In this document: positions 8,553-17,428 of the stretch, one piece after another
How the letters are laid out: the number at the start of each line of letters is the position of its first letter
Numbering within the stretch: the first letter of the stretch is position 1
Notes under the pieces: generated by a model
What the model was told of the DNA's origin: nothing
Database searches by the model: none
The model's input: only the letters and a program-made list of their open reading frames with translations
Assembly (NCBI GenBank): GCA_038880255.1
Contig: JAVZSA010000005.1
Coordinates: forward strand, 1 to 57,599
DNA: 57,599 nucleotides
Direction: 5' to 3'
DNA from: ARK-15 sp038880255
GTDB lineage: Archaea; Thermoplasmatota; Thermoplasmata; Thermoplasmatales; ARK-15
Made by a program: the position numbers and the translations under genes

Positions 8553-9392
8553 TTATTTCACCTCCATAATATATTCTTTAAATGAGCCTTCTTCTACACT
8601 AAGGACAAAGTTTTTTATAAGATCGTTAAATTCCTTATATTTTTCTATAAAAAGTAAATGATTCTGGCCCTTAAAAAGTATTAAAGATGAGTTTTTTAAG
8701 CTTTTATATAAAAGAATACTGTTTAACCATGGTAATACTTTATCTTCTGTCCCAGCTATAATTATAGAAGGCATATTTAATTCAGAGTTAGATGTACAAG
8801 AATCGAAATTTAGGAGTGAAAGTGATTGAAATAATAACTGTTTTTGATCTTGAAGTGTCAATATCCGTTCATTTATGATATCTTCGAAAATCTCTTTGTT
8901 TAAATCTGGATAAGAATTTGTGAATGCAAGCTTCATGGTTCTTTTTAATTTTTCTTTTTGTGTTTCATTGTCCACAGTTTTCATCATTTCGTCAAATACT
9001 TCCTTCGTCATCGAATATGATTTTGGACCACCGCAAGATGTTGAAACAAGTATAAGACCTTTCACTCTTTCTGGAGATATTCGTGCTAATTCCTGAGCAA
9101 TAAAACCACCCATTGAAACTCCTAAAACATAGAACTTTTCAATATTGAGGTGGTCCATAATATTTAATGCATCTTCAGCAAATGATGTAACTGAATATGG
9201 AGCTGATAATGGCGAACTTTTTCCCACCCCTCTATTATCAACAAGTATTGCTCTAGCCCATTTTTTTACATCTGATAGCTGGTATTTCCACATCCATAAT
9301 GAATAACCGAGACCTTCCAAGAATAAAATAGGAATGCCTGAACCATGTTCTTCAAAATATAGTTCATAATCATTTTTATTTATTTTAGGCAT
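8553..9392 (-). CDS. Alpha/beta hydrolase
   Basis: This 279-residue protein has the nucleophile elbow GVSMGG (Ser93), a preceding oxyanion segment LEGLGY, the strand VDNRGVGKSS, an acid in IIAGTEDKVLPW and a late His in GQNHLL. It resembles the MhpC / enol-lactonase / esterase group. It starts directly after the LivF gene and its stop abuts the ketosynthase-like gene, so it is part of the same operon. It could release an acid from an ester or thioester, or cleave a C-C bond; the sequence alone does not decide. Confidence 0.85.
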   Translation of the reverse strand: MPKINKNDYELYFEEHGSGIPILFLEGLGYSLWMWKYQLSDVKKWARAILVDNRGVGKSSPLSAPYSVTSFAEDALNIMDHLNIEKFYVLGVSMGGFIAQELARISPERVKGLILVSTSCGGPKSYSMTKEVFDEMMKTVDNETQKEKLKRTMKLAFTNSYPDLNKEIFEDIINERILTLQDQKQLLFQSLSLLNFDSCTSNSELNMPSIIIAGTEDKVLPWLNSILLYKSLKNSSLILFKGQNHLLFIEKYKEFNDLIKNFVLSVEEGSFKEYIMEVK

Positions 9393-10106
9393 TTATTTAC
9401 CCTCCTTATATCCAAAATAAAGTTTTTTAATAAGTGTATTAGTCATCACTTCATCCGGATTACCGGAAAAAACAATTTTTCCAGATTCTATCAAATATAT
9501 TTTTTTTGCTACAGGAACAATATCTACAAGATTTTGTTCTGTAATCAAGATCGGCATATTCTCTGATAGCTGTACTATTTTTGTAATCAACTCTTTAACT
9601 ACTTTAGGAAAAAGCCCCGTGGTTGGTTCATCCATTATAAGAAATTTAGGGCTGGACACTAATGCTCTAGCTATTGAAAGCATTTGTTGTTGCCCTCCAC
9701 TTAATAAACCAGCCTTTTGATTTAATTTTTCTTTTAGATCTGGAAATATTGCAAATACCTTTTCCACAACGTCCAAGAAATCGTTTTTCTTTTTATGAGA
9801 TGATTCAAATGATACTTTCAAATTTTCTTTCACAGTCATATTTGTAAAAATTCTTCCTCTCTCAGGTACTGTAGCAATTCCAAGATTTGCAATAGTGTGT
9901 GCGTTTAAAGTCTGTATATTTTCATTATTAAATATTATTTTCCCCTCAATAGGTCTTAAAGTTCCATTTATTGACTTTACTAATGTTGATTTTCCAGCTC
10001 CATTTGCACCAACTACGAGTGTAATTCCATCCTTGCAAGTAATAGATAGGTCTTGTATAACTGTTGAGCCAAAATATCCTGCTTTTAAATTATTTATTTC
10101 AAGCAT
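9393..10106 (-). CDS. livF: ABC transporter ATPase, LivF type
   Basis: The 237-residue ATPase has Walker A GANGAGKST, the LivF signature LSGGQQQMLSIARAL, Walker B FLIMDEPTTGL and the conserved RGRIFTNMTVKENL segment of LivF proteins. It pairs with LivG to drive the LivHM permease in the membrane. Its start overlaps the end of the LivG gene by one base. Confidence 0.9.
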   Translation of the reverse strand: MLEINNLKAGYFGSTVIQDLSITCKDGITLVVGANGAGKSTLVKSINGTLRPIEGKIIFNNENIQTLNAHTIANLGIATVPERGRIFTNMTVKENLKVSFESSHKKKNDFLDVVEKVFAIFPDLKEKLNQKAGLLSGGQQQMLSIARALVSSPKFLIMDEPTTGLFPKVVKELITKIVQLSENMPILITEQNLVDIVPVAKKIYLIESGKIVFSGNPDEVMTNTLIKKLYFGYKEGK

Positions 10107-10801
10107 TATAATCGCCCACCAAAATAAAAGGTATTAATATTTTCATTTTCAACAAAATCTTTAACTCCACCTTCAAAAATTTTTTTACCTCGGTCTAAAA
10201 AAATAATTCTATCCAAAAGTGGCAATAAAGAAGATATCTTGTGTTCTATAATTATTATTTTTCTTTTCTTCTCTTTTAAAGAAGAGATTAAGTTAAAAAC
10301 ATTGGATATTTCATCTTCACTAAGTCCTCCAAATGGTTCGTCCAACAACAAAAGTTCTGGATCTGCAGCAAGAACTTTAGCTAACTCAAGGTTTTTAAGT
10401 AATCCGAACGGTAATACTGCAGGATTTTTATCTTTGAAATCAATTAGTCCAGTGATTTTCAAAATTTCATCCACATCAACCCTATTTCTAATTCCACTGA
10501 ATAAAAGAATATTTTCTTCGACTGTTAAAGACCTTAGAGGCCTAACAATTTGAAATGTTTTACCTATTCCAATTTTTACCCTTTCCCAAGGTTTATAGTA
10601 CGTTATATCCTTATTATTATAGTAAACTTTACCCTCTGTTGGATATACTGTTCCTGCAATAATGTTTAAAAGTGTTGTTTTTCCAGCACCATTAGGCCCT
10701 ACAATTCCTAAAACATCACAGTTCATAATAAAAGATATGTGATCGAGAGCCATGTTACCACCCCATAGTTTTGTTATTTCTTTTAATTCAAGTTCACTCA
10801 T
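10106..10801 (-). CDS. livG: ABC transporter ATPase, LivG type
   Basis: The 231-residue ATPase shows Walker A GPNGAGKTT, the LivG-typical GIGKTFQIVRPLRSLTVEEN, a shortened signature region (VLPFGLLKNLELAKVLA in place of LSGGQ...) and Walker B LLLLDEPFGGL. The non-canonical signature 'PFGLLKNLELAK' is normal for LivG relatives (LSYGxQRxLEIAR) but has lost the consensus Ser-Tyr-Gly, so ATP hydrolysis may depend on LivF. Start overlaps the LivM end (ATGA type). Confidence 0.88.
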   Translation of the reverse strand: MSELELKEITKLWGGNMALDHISFIMNCDVLGIVGPNGAGKTTLLNIIAGTVYPTEGKVYYNNKDITYYKPWERVKIGIGKTFQIVRPLRSLTVEENILLFSGIRNRVDVDEILKITGLIDFKDKNPAVLPFGLLKNLELAKVLAADPELLLLDEPFGGLSEDEISNVFNLISSLKEKKRKIIIIEHKISSLLPLLDRIIFLDRGKKIFEGGVKDFVENENINTFYFGGRL

Positions 10802-11721
10802 TTATACCACCTAGAAATTCCATTTGGAACGAAAAGAAATAGGATTATTGCAAGAATAGTAAACATAATCAAAGTAAGATCGCCTACATAAAATTGAAGA
10901 TACTGTGAACTTAATATTATAATATAGCCTGCCGGAACAGTTCCTAATATTTTTCCTTTTCCTCCGAAAATAGCTATCACCATAGGATAAAGTAAAAACT
11001 CTAGGGCAAAAGTATCAACACCAGCAAAACTCATTAACAATGCATATATTGAACCAGCAAGACCTGCAATTCCCATGGATATAGAAAATACTAATACTTT
11101 ATAAGGGAAAGTATTAATGCCTTGAGAAACAATCGCATCTTCATCATCTCCTATACCTCTTAGTACTAGACCAAAATGAGTTGAATTAAGAATATAAATA
11201 AATGTCAAAACCACTATTAAAATTAAAGAAATATATATAGTTGTGTTTTGTAAAGAATATGATATCGGTGGCAAATCATAAAACCCTATGGTTGGCATCT
11301 TTAGAACTATCCAAAATGCTATAATAAAGTATGTACCTATTAGTGGAAGAAGTAAGGATAAAAGAGTAAAAAAGACACCTTTAACTCTTAGAGTTGGTAC
11401 CGTAAATATTGTGCCACTCAGCAAACCTAAAATAGAAGAGATAAGAATAAGAAATGGAACAGATAAATGATAATTAAAATATAGGTATCCGGTAGAAAAT
11501 GCACCTACTCCGAAAAAAAACGAAATGCCGAAGTTAATGTAGTTTGTAGTACCAGACGAAAAATCCCATCCAATAGAAAGGAGTATGAAGATCTCTGAAA
11601 TTGCAATTGATAATGTTAAATATGGAGAATTGATTATTACCGTTACAATTATACTCAATATTATAATTAATAATGAAAGTATATACCCTTTTGATCTAAA
11701 AAAGCTTAGATCACGTTTCAT
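10798..11721 (-). CDS. livM: ABC transporter permease, LivM type
   Basis: The 307-residue membrane protein has about eight to ten hydrophobic segments and the LivM hallmark loop (LRGIGDDEDAIVSQGINTFPYKVLVFSIS) that contacts the ATPases. Its start lies 11 bases inside the LivH end. It forms the import channel with LivH for an amino acid, short-chain amide or aromatic acid. Confidence 0.88.
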   Translation of the reverse strand: MKRDLSFFRSKGYILSLLIIILSIIVTVIINSPYLTLSIAISEIFILLSIGWDFSSGTTNYINFGISFFFGVGAFSTGYLYFNYHLSVPFLILISSILGLLSGTIFTVPTLRVKGVFFTLLSLLLPLIGTYFIIAFWIVLKMPTIGFYDLPPISYSLQNTTIYISLILIVVLTFIYILNSTHFGLVLRGIGDDEDAIVSQGINTFPYKVLVFSISMGIAGLAGSIYALLMSFAGVDTFALEFLLYPMVIAIFGGKGKILGTVPAGYIIILSSQYLQFYVGDLTLIMFTILAIILFLFVPNGISRWYK

Positions 11722-12584
11722 GCTTGATCCCTCCCAATCCGTTTGGAAAAATGATTATAAATATTATAACAATTATAAATGCCATTATATTAGAAATATT
11801 ATATGGAATAAGATATTGTGTTATCACTTCTGCAAAGGATACAATAAATGCAGAGGGTATTATCCATTGAAATTTTCCTAGACCACCTATTATAGATACT
11901 GCAAATGCAATTACAAATGGGTTTATCCACATGTCAGGAGTTACTTCTTCGGAAGGTACAATAAGTACAGAAGCAAGGGCTATAAATATAATAGAAATAG
12001 TAAGCACTATTAAAATTATGTTTTTGGTATTTATCCCTAATAACTCTGCAATTTCCGGATCTTCGGAAGTAGCCCTAACTTTTCTACCAAAAGAGCTTTT
12101 TTCAATCCAGAGCCAAACAAAAATAATAAGTATGATGGATATTAATGAAGAAATAATTAATGAAGTAGGTATAGAAACATTTTCAATAAGTACAGAAGTA
12201 TTTGAAAATAATCCAGGGATAGTAAATCCAATTTCCCCTCCAAAAAAATAAGAATATAAATACTGTAGTAACAATGCAAACAAAAGCATTGTAACCATAA
12301 AAATCATTGGGTTTTTAGTGAATTTCAAAACAAAATAAAAAATAGCAAGTCCCATAGCAATGGTAACAACTATTGCAAGAAAAACAGACAGTAATAACGG
12401 CACATGTGATAAAACTGAAAAATAATAGACCATATATGCAGTGGTCATATACAATGCACCGTATGAAAGGTTTAATATTTTAGAAACGCCAAATACTAAT
12501 GTAAACCCAGCTGAAACTAATGCATAAATAAGGCCGAATAAAATTCCATATATTATTATTTGAAAAATAAGGAAAAAAAATCAA
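11711..12584 (-). CDS. livH: ABC transporter permease, LivH type, with an apparent 5' frameshift
   Basis: Downstream of 12454 the frame is open and carries TM helices plus the LivH loop (RATSEDPEIAELLGINTKNI). Family members begin with a helix like 'GliYALvAlGfTLvfGvskIlN', and precisely this sequence (FGLIYALVSAGFTLVFGV) is encoded upstream of the first usable TTG at 12454, but has no ATG, GTG or TTG in frame. A TTG at 12584, 7 nt after a perfect AAGGAGGTG, sits in another frame; deleting one T from the run of eight T at 12573-12580 would join them and give about 290 residues, the normal family length. Either the gene is frameshifted, the run is a sequencing error, slippage occurs, or a rare start codon is used. 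Confidence 0.75.
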
Positions 12585-12605
12585 AATTTACACCTCCTTA
12601 AAAGG

Positions 12606-13997
12606 TTAAATAATAATTTTTACTTTGTTTATCACAGTTCCATTGGGTAACTGAATATTAGTAAATGTTAATGGATTTAAGGAAGTCCAGACTAAGTATA
12701 ACTTTCCATCACTGTGCCACTGCATTGCAACTGCTGGTACTGACGGAACAGGTTTAAGAGTAATTATCAAACCATGGGAAGAAGAGAATTTAATCAGTCC
12801 TGCCGGACCAGAATAATTAGTCTGTTCTAAATATGGTATTACAGCATTACTGGATAAACTTTGAGCTTTTTCTATAGCCTGGCACAAATAATAAATTGAA
12901 GAATAAACAAAGCCATCCTCGAATATAGGGTTAAAACTGTAATTTGCGTAGAACTCATTGTAAAAAGGTATTGATGAATTGGTGATATTAATAGGGAGCA
13001 TAGGACCCCAACCAAAAGTATATTCACCATTGCAACCTCCATTTGTAGCATTGAAATAATTGTATGTAGAACCTTCCATTTCTGCCATAACATCTGCACC
13101 CATAAGAATTGGTTTATGTCCGCCAGTAGCTTTGTCTGCACTCCAGTTAAAGGAATTCCAATTAGATACTAGTAATGGTGTTTCCGTTCCAGCTGCCAAA
13201 ATGTATATAGCTTGAGTATTTAGTTCTGCTAACTGTGAAAATAATGAATAGTATGAACCTCCTGGTGGAGAAAGCGGGAAGTAATTAATGTAGGTTACAT
13301 TGAATCCAGCTTCTTCAAATGGCTCGTACAATGGAGAGGTTTTCCCACCATTTCCAATATCAACTTTTGTCCAAGCAGCCTGCTCGCCAAGTATAGCAAG
13401 GTTAGTAATATTTTGTGGGATTAATCCTTCTTTATATCCCAGAAGCATATAGACTGGTAAAGCACCATATTGCAAGCCTTGATTACTTGAGTTCACAAAG
13501 CCATCGAAGATATATTTATGTGCTGAGTAATCCTGGGCAACAAAAGTAGATATTTCGGGATCTGCACCAAAAGTAATGTAAATCGTATGATATTGTGCTG
13601 CGATTGGAAGTTCTGCATCTACAACATCACTTCTATAACCTCCAATCAAAAAATTCACCTTATCTTGAGTGATTAAAGATGTTATAGCACTTATCCCATT
13701 GCTTACTGGAATTGAAGGATTTGCTTCTTCAGTGTCATAAGATATTATTTTTAGATAATAGTGCGTTCCATTTATTATCACTCCACCATTTGAGTTTATC
13801 TGATTAACTGCAAGTTCTGCAGAGTCAAGCATATTAATTCCAATAGGAGAATTCAAAGGTAATGGCATACCTATTAGTATATATTTTGTTGTTGGTTTCT
13901 GTGTTTGCTGAATATAAAAGGCTACTGATACAATGGCTACAATAATTATTAGTACTACAATAACTGTAATTATTTTAGTCTGTTTAGAATATGACAT
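12606..13997 (-). CDS. livK: ABC transporter substrate-binding protein, LivK type
   Basis: This is a periplasmic-binding-protein type I fold of about 463 residues. An N-terminal hydrophobic stretch (IITVIVVLIIIVAIVSVAFYI) acts as an uncleaved anchor; there is no lipobox Cys. The mature part begins ILIGMPLPLNSPIGINMLDSAELAVNQIN, the usual LivK opening, followed by the V-I-GG-R-S-D loop. ATG 13997 is preferred over GTG 14006 because GGAAGGTGA (14003-14011) is correctly spaced only from the ATG. It is the first gene of the operon. The ligand is unknown; the downstream acyl-CoA ligase suggests a carboxylic acid and not necessarily Leu/Ile/Val. Confidence 0.88.
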   Translation of the reverse strand: MSYSKQTKIITVIVVLIIIVAIVSVAFYIQQTQKPTTKYILIGMPLPLNSPIGINMLDSAELAVNQINSNGGVIINGTHYYLKIISYDTEEANPSIPVSNGISAITSLITQDKVNFLIGGYRSDVVDAELPIAAQYHTIYITFGADPEISTFVAQDYSAHKYIFDGFVNSSNQGLQYGALPVYMLLGYKEGLIPQNITNLAILGEQAAWTKVDIGNGGKTSPLYEPFEEAGFNVTYINYFPLSPPGGSYYSLFSQLAELNTQAIYILAAGTETPLLVSNWNSFNWSADKATGGHKPILMGADVMAEMEGSTYNYFNATNGGCNGEYTFGWGPMLPINITNSSIPFYNEFYANYSFNPIFEDGFVYSSIYYLCQAIEKAQSLSSNAVIPYLEQTNYSGPAGLIKFSSSHGLIITLKPVPSVPAVAMQWHSDGKLYLVWTSLNPLTFTNIQLPNGTVINKVKIII

Positions 13998-14040
13998 ATG
14001 ACTCACCTTCCATATTTGCTATGTATTGTTATAACATGCT

Positions 14041-14050
14041 TATTAATAAA
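14041..14050 (-). promoter_or_regulatory. Candidate TATA box of the transporter/acyl-CoA operon
   Basis: Read on the minus strand this is TTTATTAATA, about 44-53 nt before ATG 13997. Transcription starting about 25 nt downstream would leave a short leader containing the SD at 14003-14011. The palindrome at 14056-14078 lies immediately upstream. Confidence 0.5.
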
Positions 14051-14055
14051 TTTTT

Positions 14056-14078
14056 CTCTAATATCGGTTTTATTAGAG
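14056..14078. promoter_or_regulatory. Perfect palindrome, candidate operator (CTCTAATA-N7-TATTAGAG)
   Basis: CTCTAATA at 14056-14063 and TATTAGAG at 14071-14078 are perfect inverted copies around TCGGTTT. The site directly abuts the candidate TATA box of the operon whose last gene encodes a TetR regulator. Arm length and spacing suit a dimeric HTH protein. Binding by that TetR is inference. Confidence 0.55.
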
Positions 14079-14224
14079 ATTCTTGGATACCGAGTGATCG
14101 CTTATATACACATTTTTAAATGCTTTGTTTAATAAATTGATTATTGATAATTTTCTATCCAAATTACATTCACATATATTTAATTCAATCGAAAAACATT
14201 AAATTTTTGTTCAAATAAAGTCTC

Positions 14225-14645
14225 TCTTTCATTCATCATAACATTTTATTGCATCGTATACTCCAAATCTTTGATATCCTTCTGCAATCAGACCTTACTT
14301 TGATCGTGAAACTTTATTTGTCCAAATTTCCCTTTCACTACTGAAAATATATCTTCTCTCCTTACTTATCTCATACCATACTTCTAATATCTAGCCCATT
14401 TCCTATTCCCTATCATTTTATATCCATTCATTTTTCTTCTTCTAGATCCTCTTATATTTTCTGGTGCTACATTTTTCCTTATTTTTATTGCCATCTCTGT
14501 TCTCACTGATTGAAGTATGCCAAACATATTGTTTGTATAATATGTTGCTCCATAATATTTTTTATTTTATACTCCTTTCCATTTATACCTTGATTTATCT
14601 TTCTTCCACTTTTGGTTTCGATTGATCTTATCCTTGAATGTGCTC
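14225..14645 (-). pseudogene. Relic of a DDE transposase (IS4/IS5-like), C-terminal half
   Basis: Minus-strand frames show the signature end of archaeal DDE transposases: RTEMAIKIRKN, then RGSRRRK, GYKMIGNRKWARY*KYGMR*V and EDIFSVVKGKFGQ. This matches the family pattern 'IKpRkNa ... GyK.W....YG.RW..E..FS..K..FGe', with stops in place of likely sense codons. Several frameshifts and stops follow. No inverted terminal repeats were recognised. Confidence 0.6.
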
Positions 14646-15327
14646 TAGATATAGTAACTTATTCTTTTTAACATCTGTTGTTATTATAACTACAAAATAT
14701 TTCTTTTTCTTCGCATTTAGATTTTATGCCTAAATGATGCTTTTATCTTTAAAGTTACAGATAATTTTTCTGTAAAATATTTTGTGATATTCAGTAATTT
14801 TAATAATTTTAAACTTGTATATGAAACAAAATTTTAATCATTTTTAAAAAGATTCAATGTTTTTAAAAACCAGACGTTTTAATAATAGGATTATTCAGGG
14901 ACATTAACATAAATTATATTGAATGGATAAATTAAATTGAATAGAATTTAAAGATTCCTGTACGATTTCTTATAATAAAGACACCAAAAAAAAGCATAAA
15001 GAATTTTTTTATAGTTGTATTAGAGCTGTGTTTAAAGTAGATTCCTTCTTTTACTTTCAAATTCATAATGGTATTATATTTTAGATATTGGCAGTAATAA
15101 TAAAAAAATTTTTAAAAATAATAAAATGGTTACAGAAGAGGGATAATAAAAAAAGATTATGCCTGCAAACAAAAAAATAACGAACTATTCGAAAAATAAT
15201 GTTATGAATTCTGCATCGAAAAGGTAAAAAAATGCAAAGGCGAGAGTAATGAGTTTAGAGAATATGCTTGATAATATATATTATTGAAACTCGGTAAAAA
15301 TCTTAATGAAAAAACTAAAGAATAAGG
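14646..15327. other. Gene-free stretch between transposase relic and ABC-2 genes
   Basis: No intact gene is present. A plus-strand frame from about 14955 to 15181 reads YNKDTKKKHKEFF and FKVDSFFYFQ with one internal stop and could be another transposase shred (an Asp-Ser pair at a DDE-like position), but the match is weak. The rest is A/T-rich without clear structure. Confidence 0.35.
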
Positions 15328-16065
15328 TTATTTCCATTCCGTTAATATTTTTTCTCTATTGAAAGTTGCTTTAGTTAGAAAGTACATAAATATTACAGCA
15401 ATTAAGAGTCCCGCAGAAATTATTAATAGATTAGTAGTGCTATTAAGTGAGACTAGATTAATCTCACCCATTACGTATAGTACCAAAAATGGAATCAGAG
15501 AAATACCTCCCATTTGATATGAAGTTTGAGGATTGGTTACTTTGGCAGATGCAAAAACTCCAAAACTAATACCATATATAATAGAGAGTGGAACACCAAT
15601 AAACATTACAATTATAAATGTCCAGTTTGGATAAAAAAGATAACCTAACTCATTGTATGTGAAAAGATCTGATAGTGCCATAAATACAATCATAGCTCCA
15701 TAGATTGTGATAATCATAGGAAGAAATGCACTAATATACTTTCCCATCAAAATCTCACTGTCAGAGGTAGGGGTAGCAAGCAAAGGTTCTAAGCTTTTTT
15801 CTATTTTCTCTCCCACAATACTATACGATGATAAGTAAAGGGGGAGCAAAGCAGATATTATCATGAAAAAAAAAGCAAAAGAAGAAAGTAGTTCTGTCAC
15901 AAAGGATCCAGTCACATGCTTTCTGATAATTAAATAATCTGTAAGAATTGGAAGGCCAATTCCTATTGCTAATGGCATAGCAATTATAAGGGTAATTAAG
16001 TTCTTTCTCTTTCTTAAGATAGCCAGATCCTTCTTTGCAATAATCCATGATTTCCATAATCTCAT
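15328..16065 (-). CDS. ABC-2 type transporter permease
   Basis: The 245-residue protein has six predicted membrane helices and the ABC-2 pattern: a short N-terminal 'WIIAKKDLAILRKRKN' amphipathic stretch, a large first loop, and the cytosolic segment GEKIEKSLEPLLATPTSDSEILMGKY, which couples to the ATPase. It starts five bases after the ATPase gene and is co-transcribed with it. Function is export of an unknown compound (drug, lipid or peptide). Confidence 0.85.
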   Translation of the reverse strand: MRLWKSWIIAKKDLAILRKRKNLITLIIAMPLAIGIGLPILTDYLIIRKHVTGSFVTELLSSFAFFFMIISALLPLYLSSYSIVGEKIEKSLEPLLATPTSDSEILMGKYISAFLPMIITIYGAMIVFMALSDLFTYNELGYLFYPNWTFIIVMFIGVPLSIIYGISFGVFASAKVTNPQTSYQMGGISLIPFLVLYVMGEINLVSLNSTTNLLIISAGLLIAVIFMYFLTKATFNREKILTEWK

Positions 16066-16069
16066 ATTT

Positions 16070-16993
16070 TCACTCCCTTACTAATTTAAGATAAACATCC
16101 TCTAACGTTGCACTAGTCTCATTGACTGATTTAATTTTTCCTCCGGCTGAAACAATTGCACTTATGATAAAAGGGGTTTCTTTTTCAGGATTGTTTAACT
16201 CAATTATCAATTTATTACCCTCTTTTTCAACATTCTTCGGATTTAATGTTTTTATCGCATTTATTATTTTATCATTTACCTCTTCCAATATAATTACAGT
16301 TTGCCTTTTTGATAAACTACGCTCAAGATTTTGTGGGGTATCAACAGCAATCAACTTTGTTTTTAATATACCAATTCTGTTACATATTCGCTGAGCTTCA
16401 TCCAGATTATGTGTATTAAGAAGAATTGTTCTATTTTCTTTCTTGAGATCAAGTATAATGTCTCTGATTGTTTTAGCAGCTTCAGGGTCAAGGTTTGCAG
16501 TAGGTTCATCCAATAAGAGCACTTCTGGATCATGAATCAATGCTCTTGCAAGAGCAACTTTTTGTTTCATACCTTTAGAAAAAGAGCCAACAGCATTGTT
16601 TCTTTTGTCCCATAAATCCAGCATTTTTAAATATTTCTCTATGTTTTCTTTTATAAGCTGTTCAGGAATTTCATACATTCTACCAAAGAACTCAAGGTTC
16701 TCATATGCACTGAGAGTTTCATAAAGACCTACATTATCAGGAACTAATCCGATCAATTTTTTTATTTTCATTGCATCGTTTTTATTTGTAATATTATAAT
16801 CCCCTACCGTTGCATATCCGCTTGTAGGAGACAATAGACAAGAAAGCAACCTTACTGTTGTTGTTTTACCCGCTCCATTTGGGCCAAGAAGACCGAAAAC
16901 TTCTCCCTTTTCCACATAAAACGTAAGATCATCTACAGCTCTAATATCTCCAAATTTTTTAGTGAGATTATGAACATCAATCATTTTTGTCAT
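16070..16993 (-). CDS. ABC-2 type transporter ATP-binding protein
   Basis: About 307 residues: Walker A GPNGAGKTT, signature SFSKGMKQKVALARAL, Walker B VLLLDEPTANLD, H-loop NTHNLDE, followed by the C-terminal accessory domain of DrrA/CcmA-type exporters (about residues 220-307). ATG 16993 is preferred to GTG 16999, since AAAGGTG stands at SD distance from it. It forms the motor of the exporter with the downstream permease. Confidence 0.88.
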   Translation of the reverse strand: MTKMIDVHNLTKKFGDIRAVDDLTFYVEKGEVFGLLGPNGAGKTTTVRLLSCLLSPTSGYATVGDYNITNKNDAMKIKKLIGLVPDNVGLYETLSAYENLEFFGRMYEIPEQLIKENIEKYLKMLDLWDKRNNAVGSFSKGMKQKVALARALIHDPEVLLLDEPTANLDPEAAKTIRDIILDLKKENRTILLNTHNLDEAQRICNRIGILKTKLIAVDTPQNLERSLSKRQTVIILEEVNDKIINAIKTLNPKNVEKEGNKLIIELNNPEKETPFIISAIVSAGGKIKSVNETSATLEDVYLKLVRE

Positions 16994-16999
16994 TATCAC

Positions 17000-17428
17000 A
17001 CCTTTTTTTGAATTAAATTAATAAACATATCTAATATATTTATTTTTTTTCCATTAATTAGAAATTATTTTTCTTATAAATATGAGGCGATCGGAATAAA
17101 ATTTTTTAATGTGATAATTTCACAATGAAATTTTTATTATAAAATTTAGGAATAAATTATTACATTTTTCAATATAATTTTGAGTTTTAGTATAAATACA
17201 ACTCTTTTATTTTTTTACGCGTGTTTGCCTTATTTCTAATATATTTTGGACCTCTTTATTTGATAGGCCTATAAGATTTATTTTATCATTTTTTTATATT
17301 AAAATGTTAAAGGTCATTGATTTTGCCATATAATTTAACATGATTTTTAGAAAACTCAAAAAATTCTATTTTTAAAAGAAATTTGTACATTTTTTTTATG
17401 AAATTTTTTCTTTATATTAGGTACATCT
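17000..17428. other. AT-rich intergenic stretch
   Basis: No gene is supported. TTTATTAAT close to 17020 could be the TATA box of the ABC-2 genes. Nothing else stands out. Confidence 0.4.

Noticed and set aside
12872..13141. 89-codon minus-strand frame within the LivK gene
   Set aside because: It is an alternative frame of the clear binding-protein gene on the same strand, without a family match.
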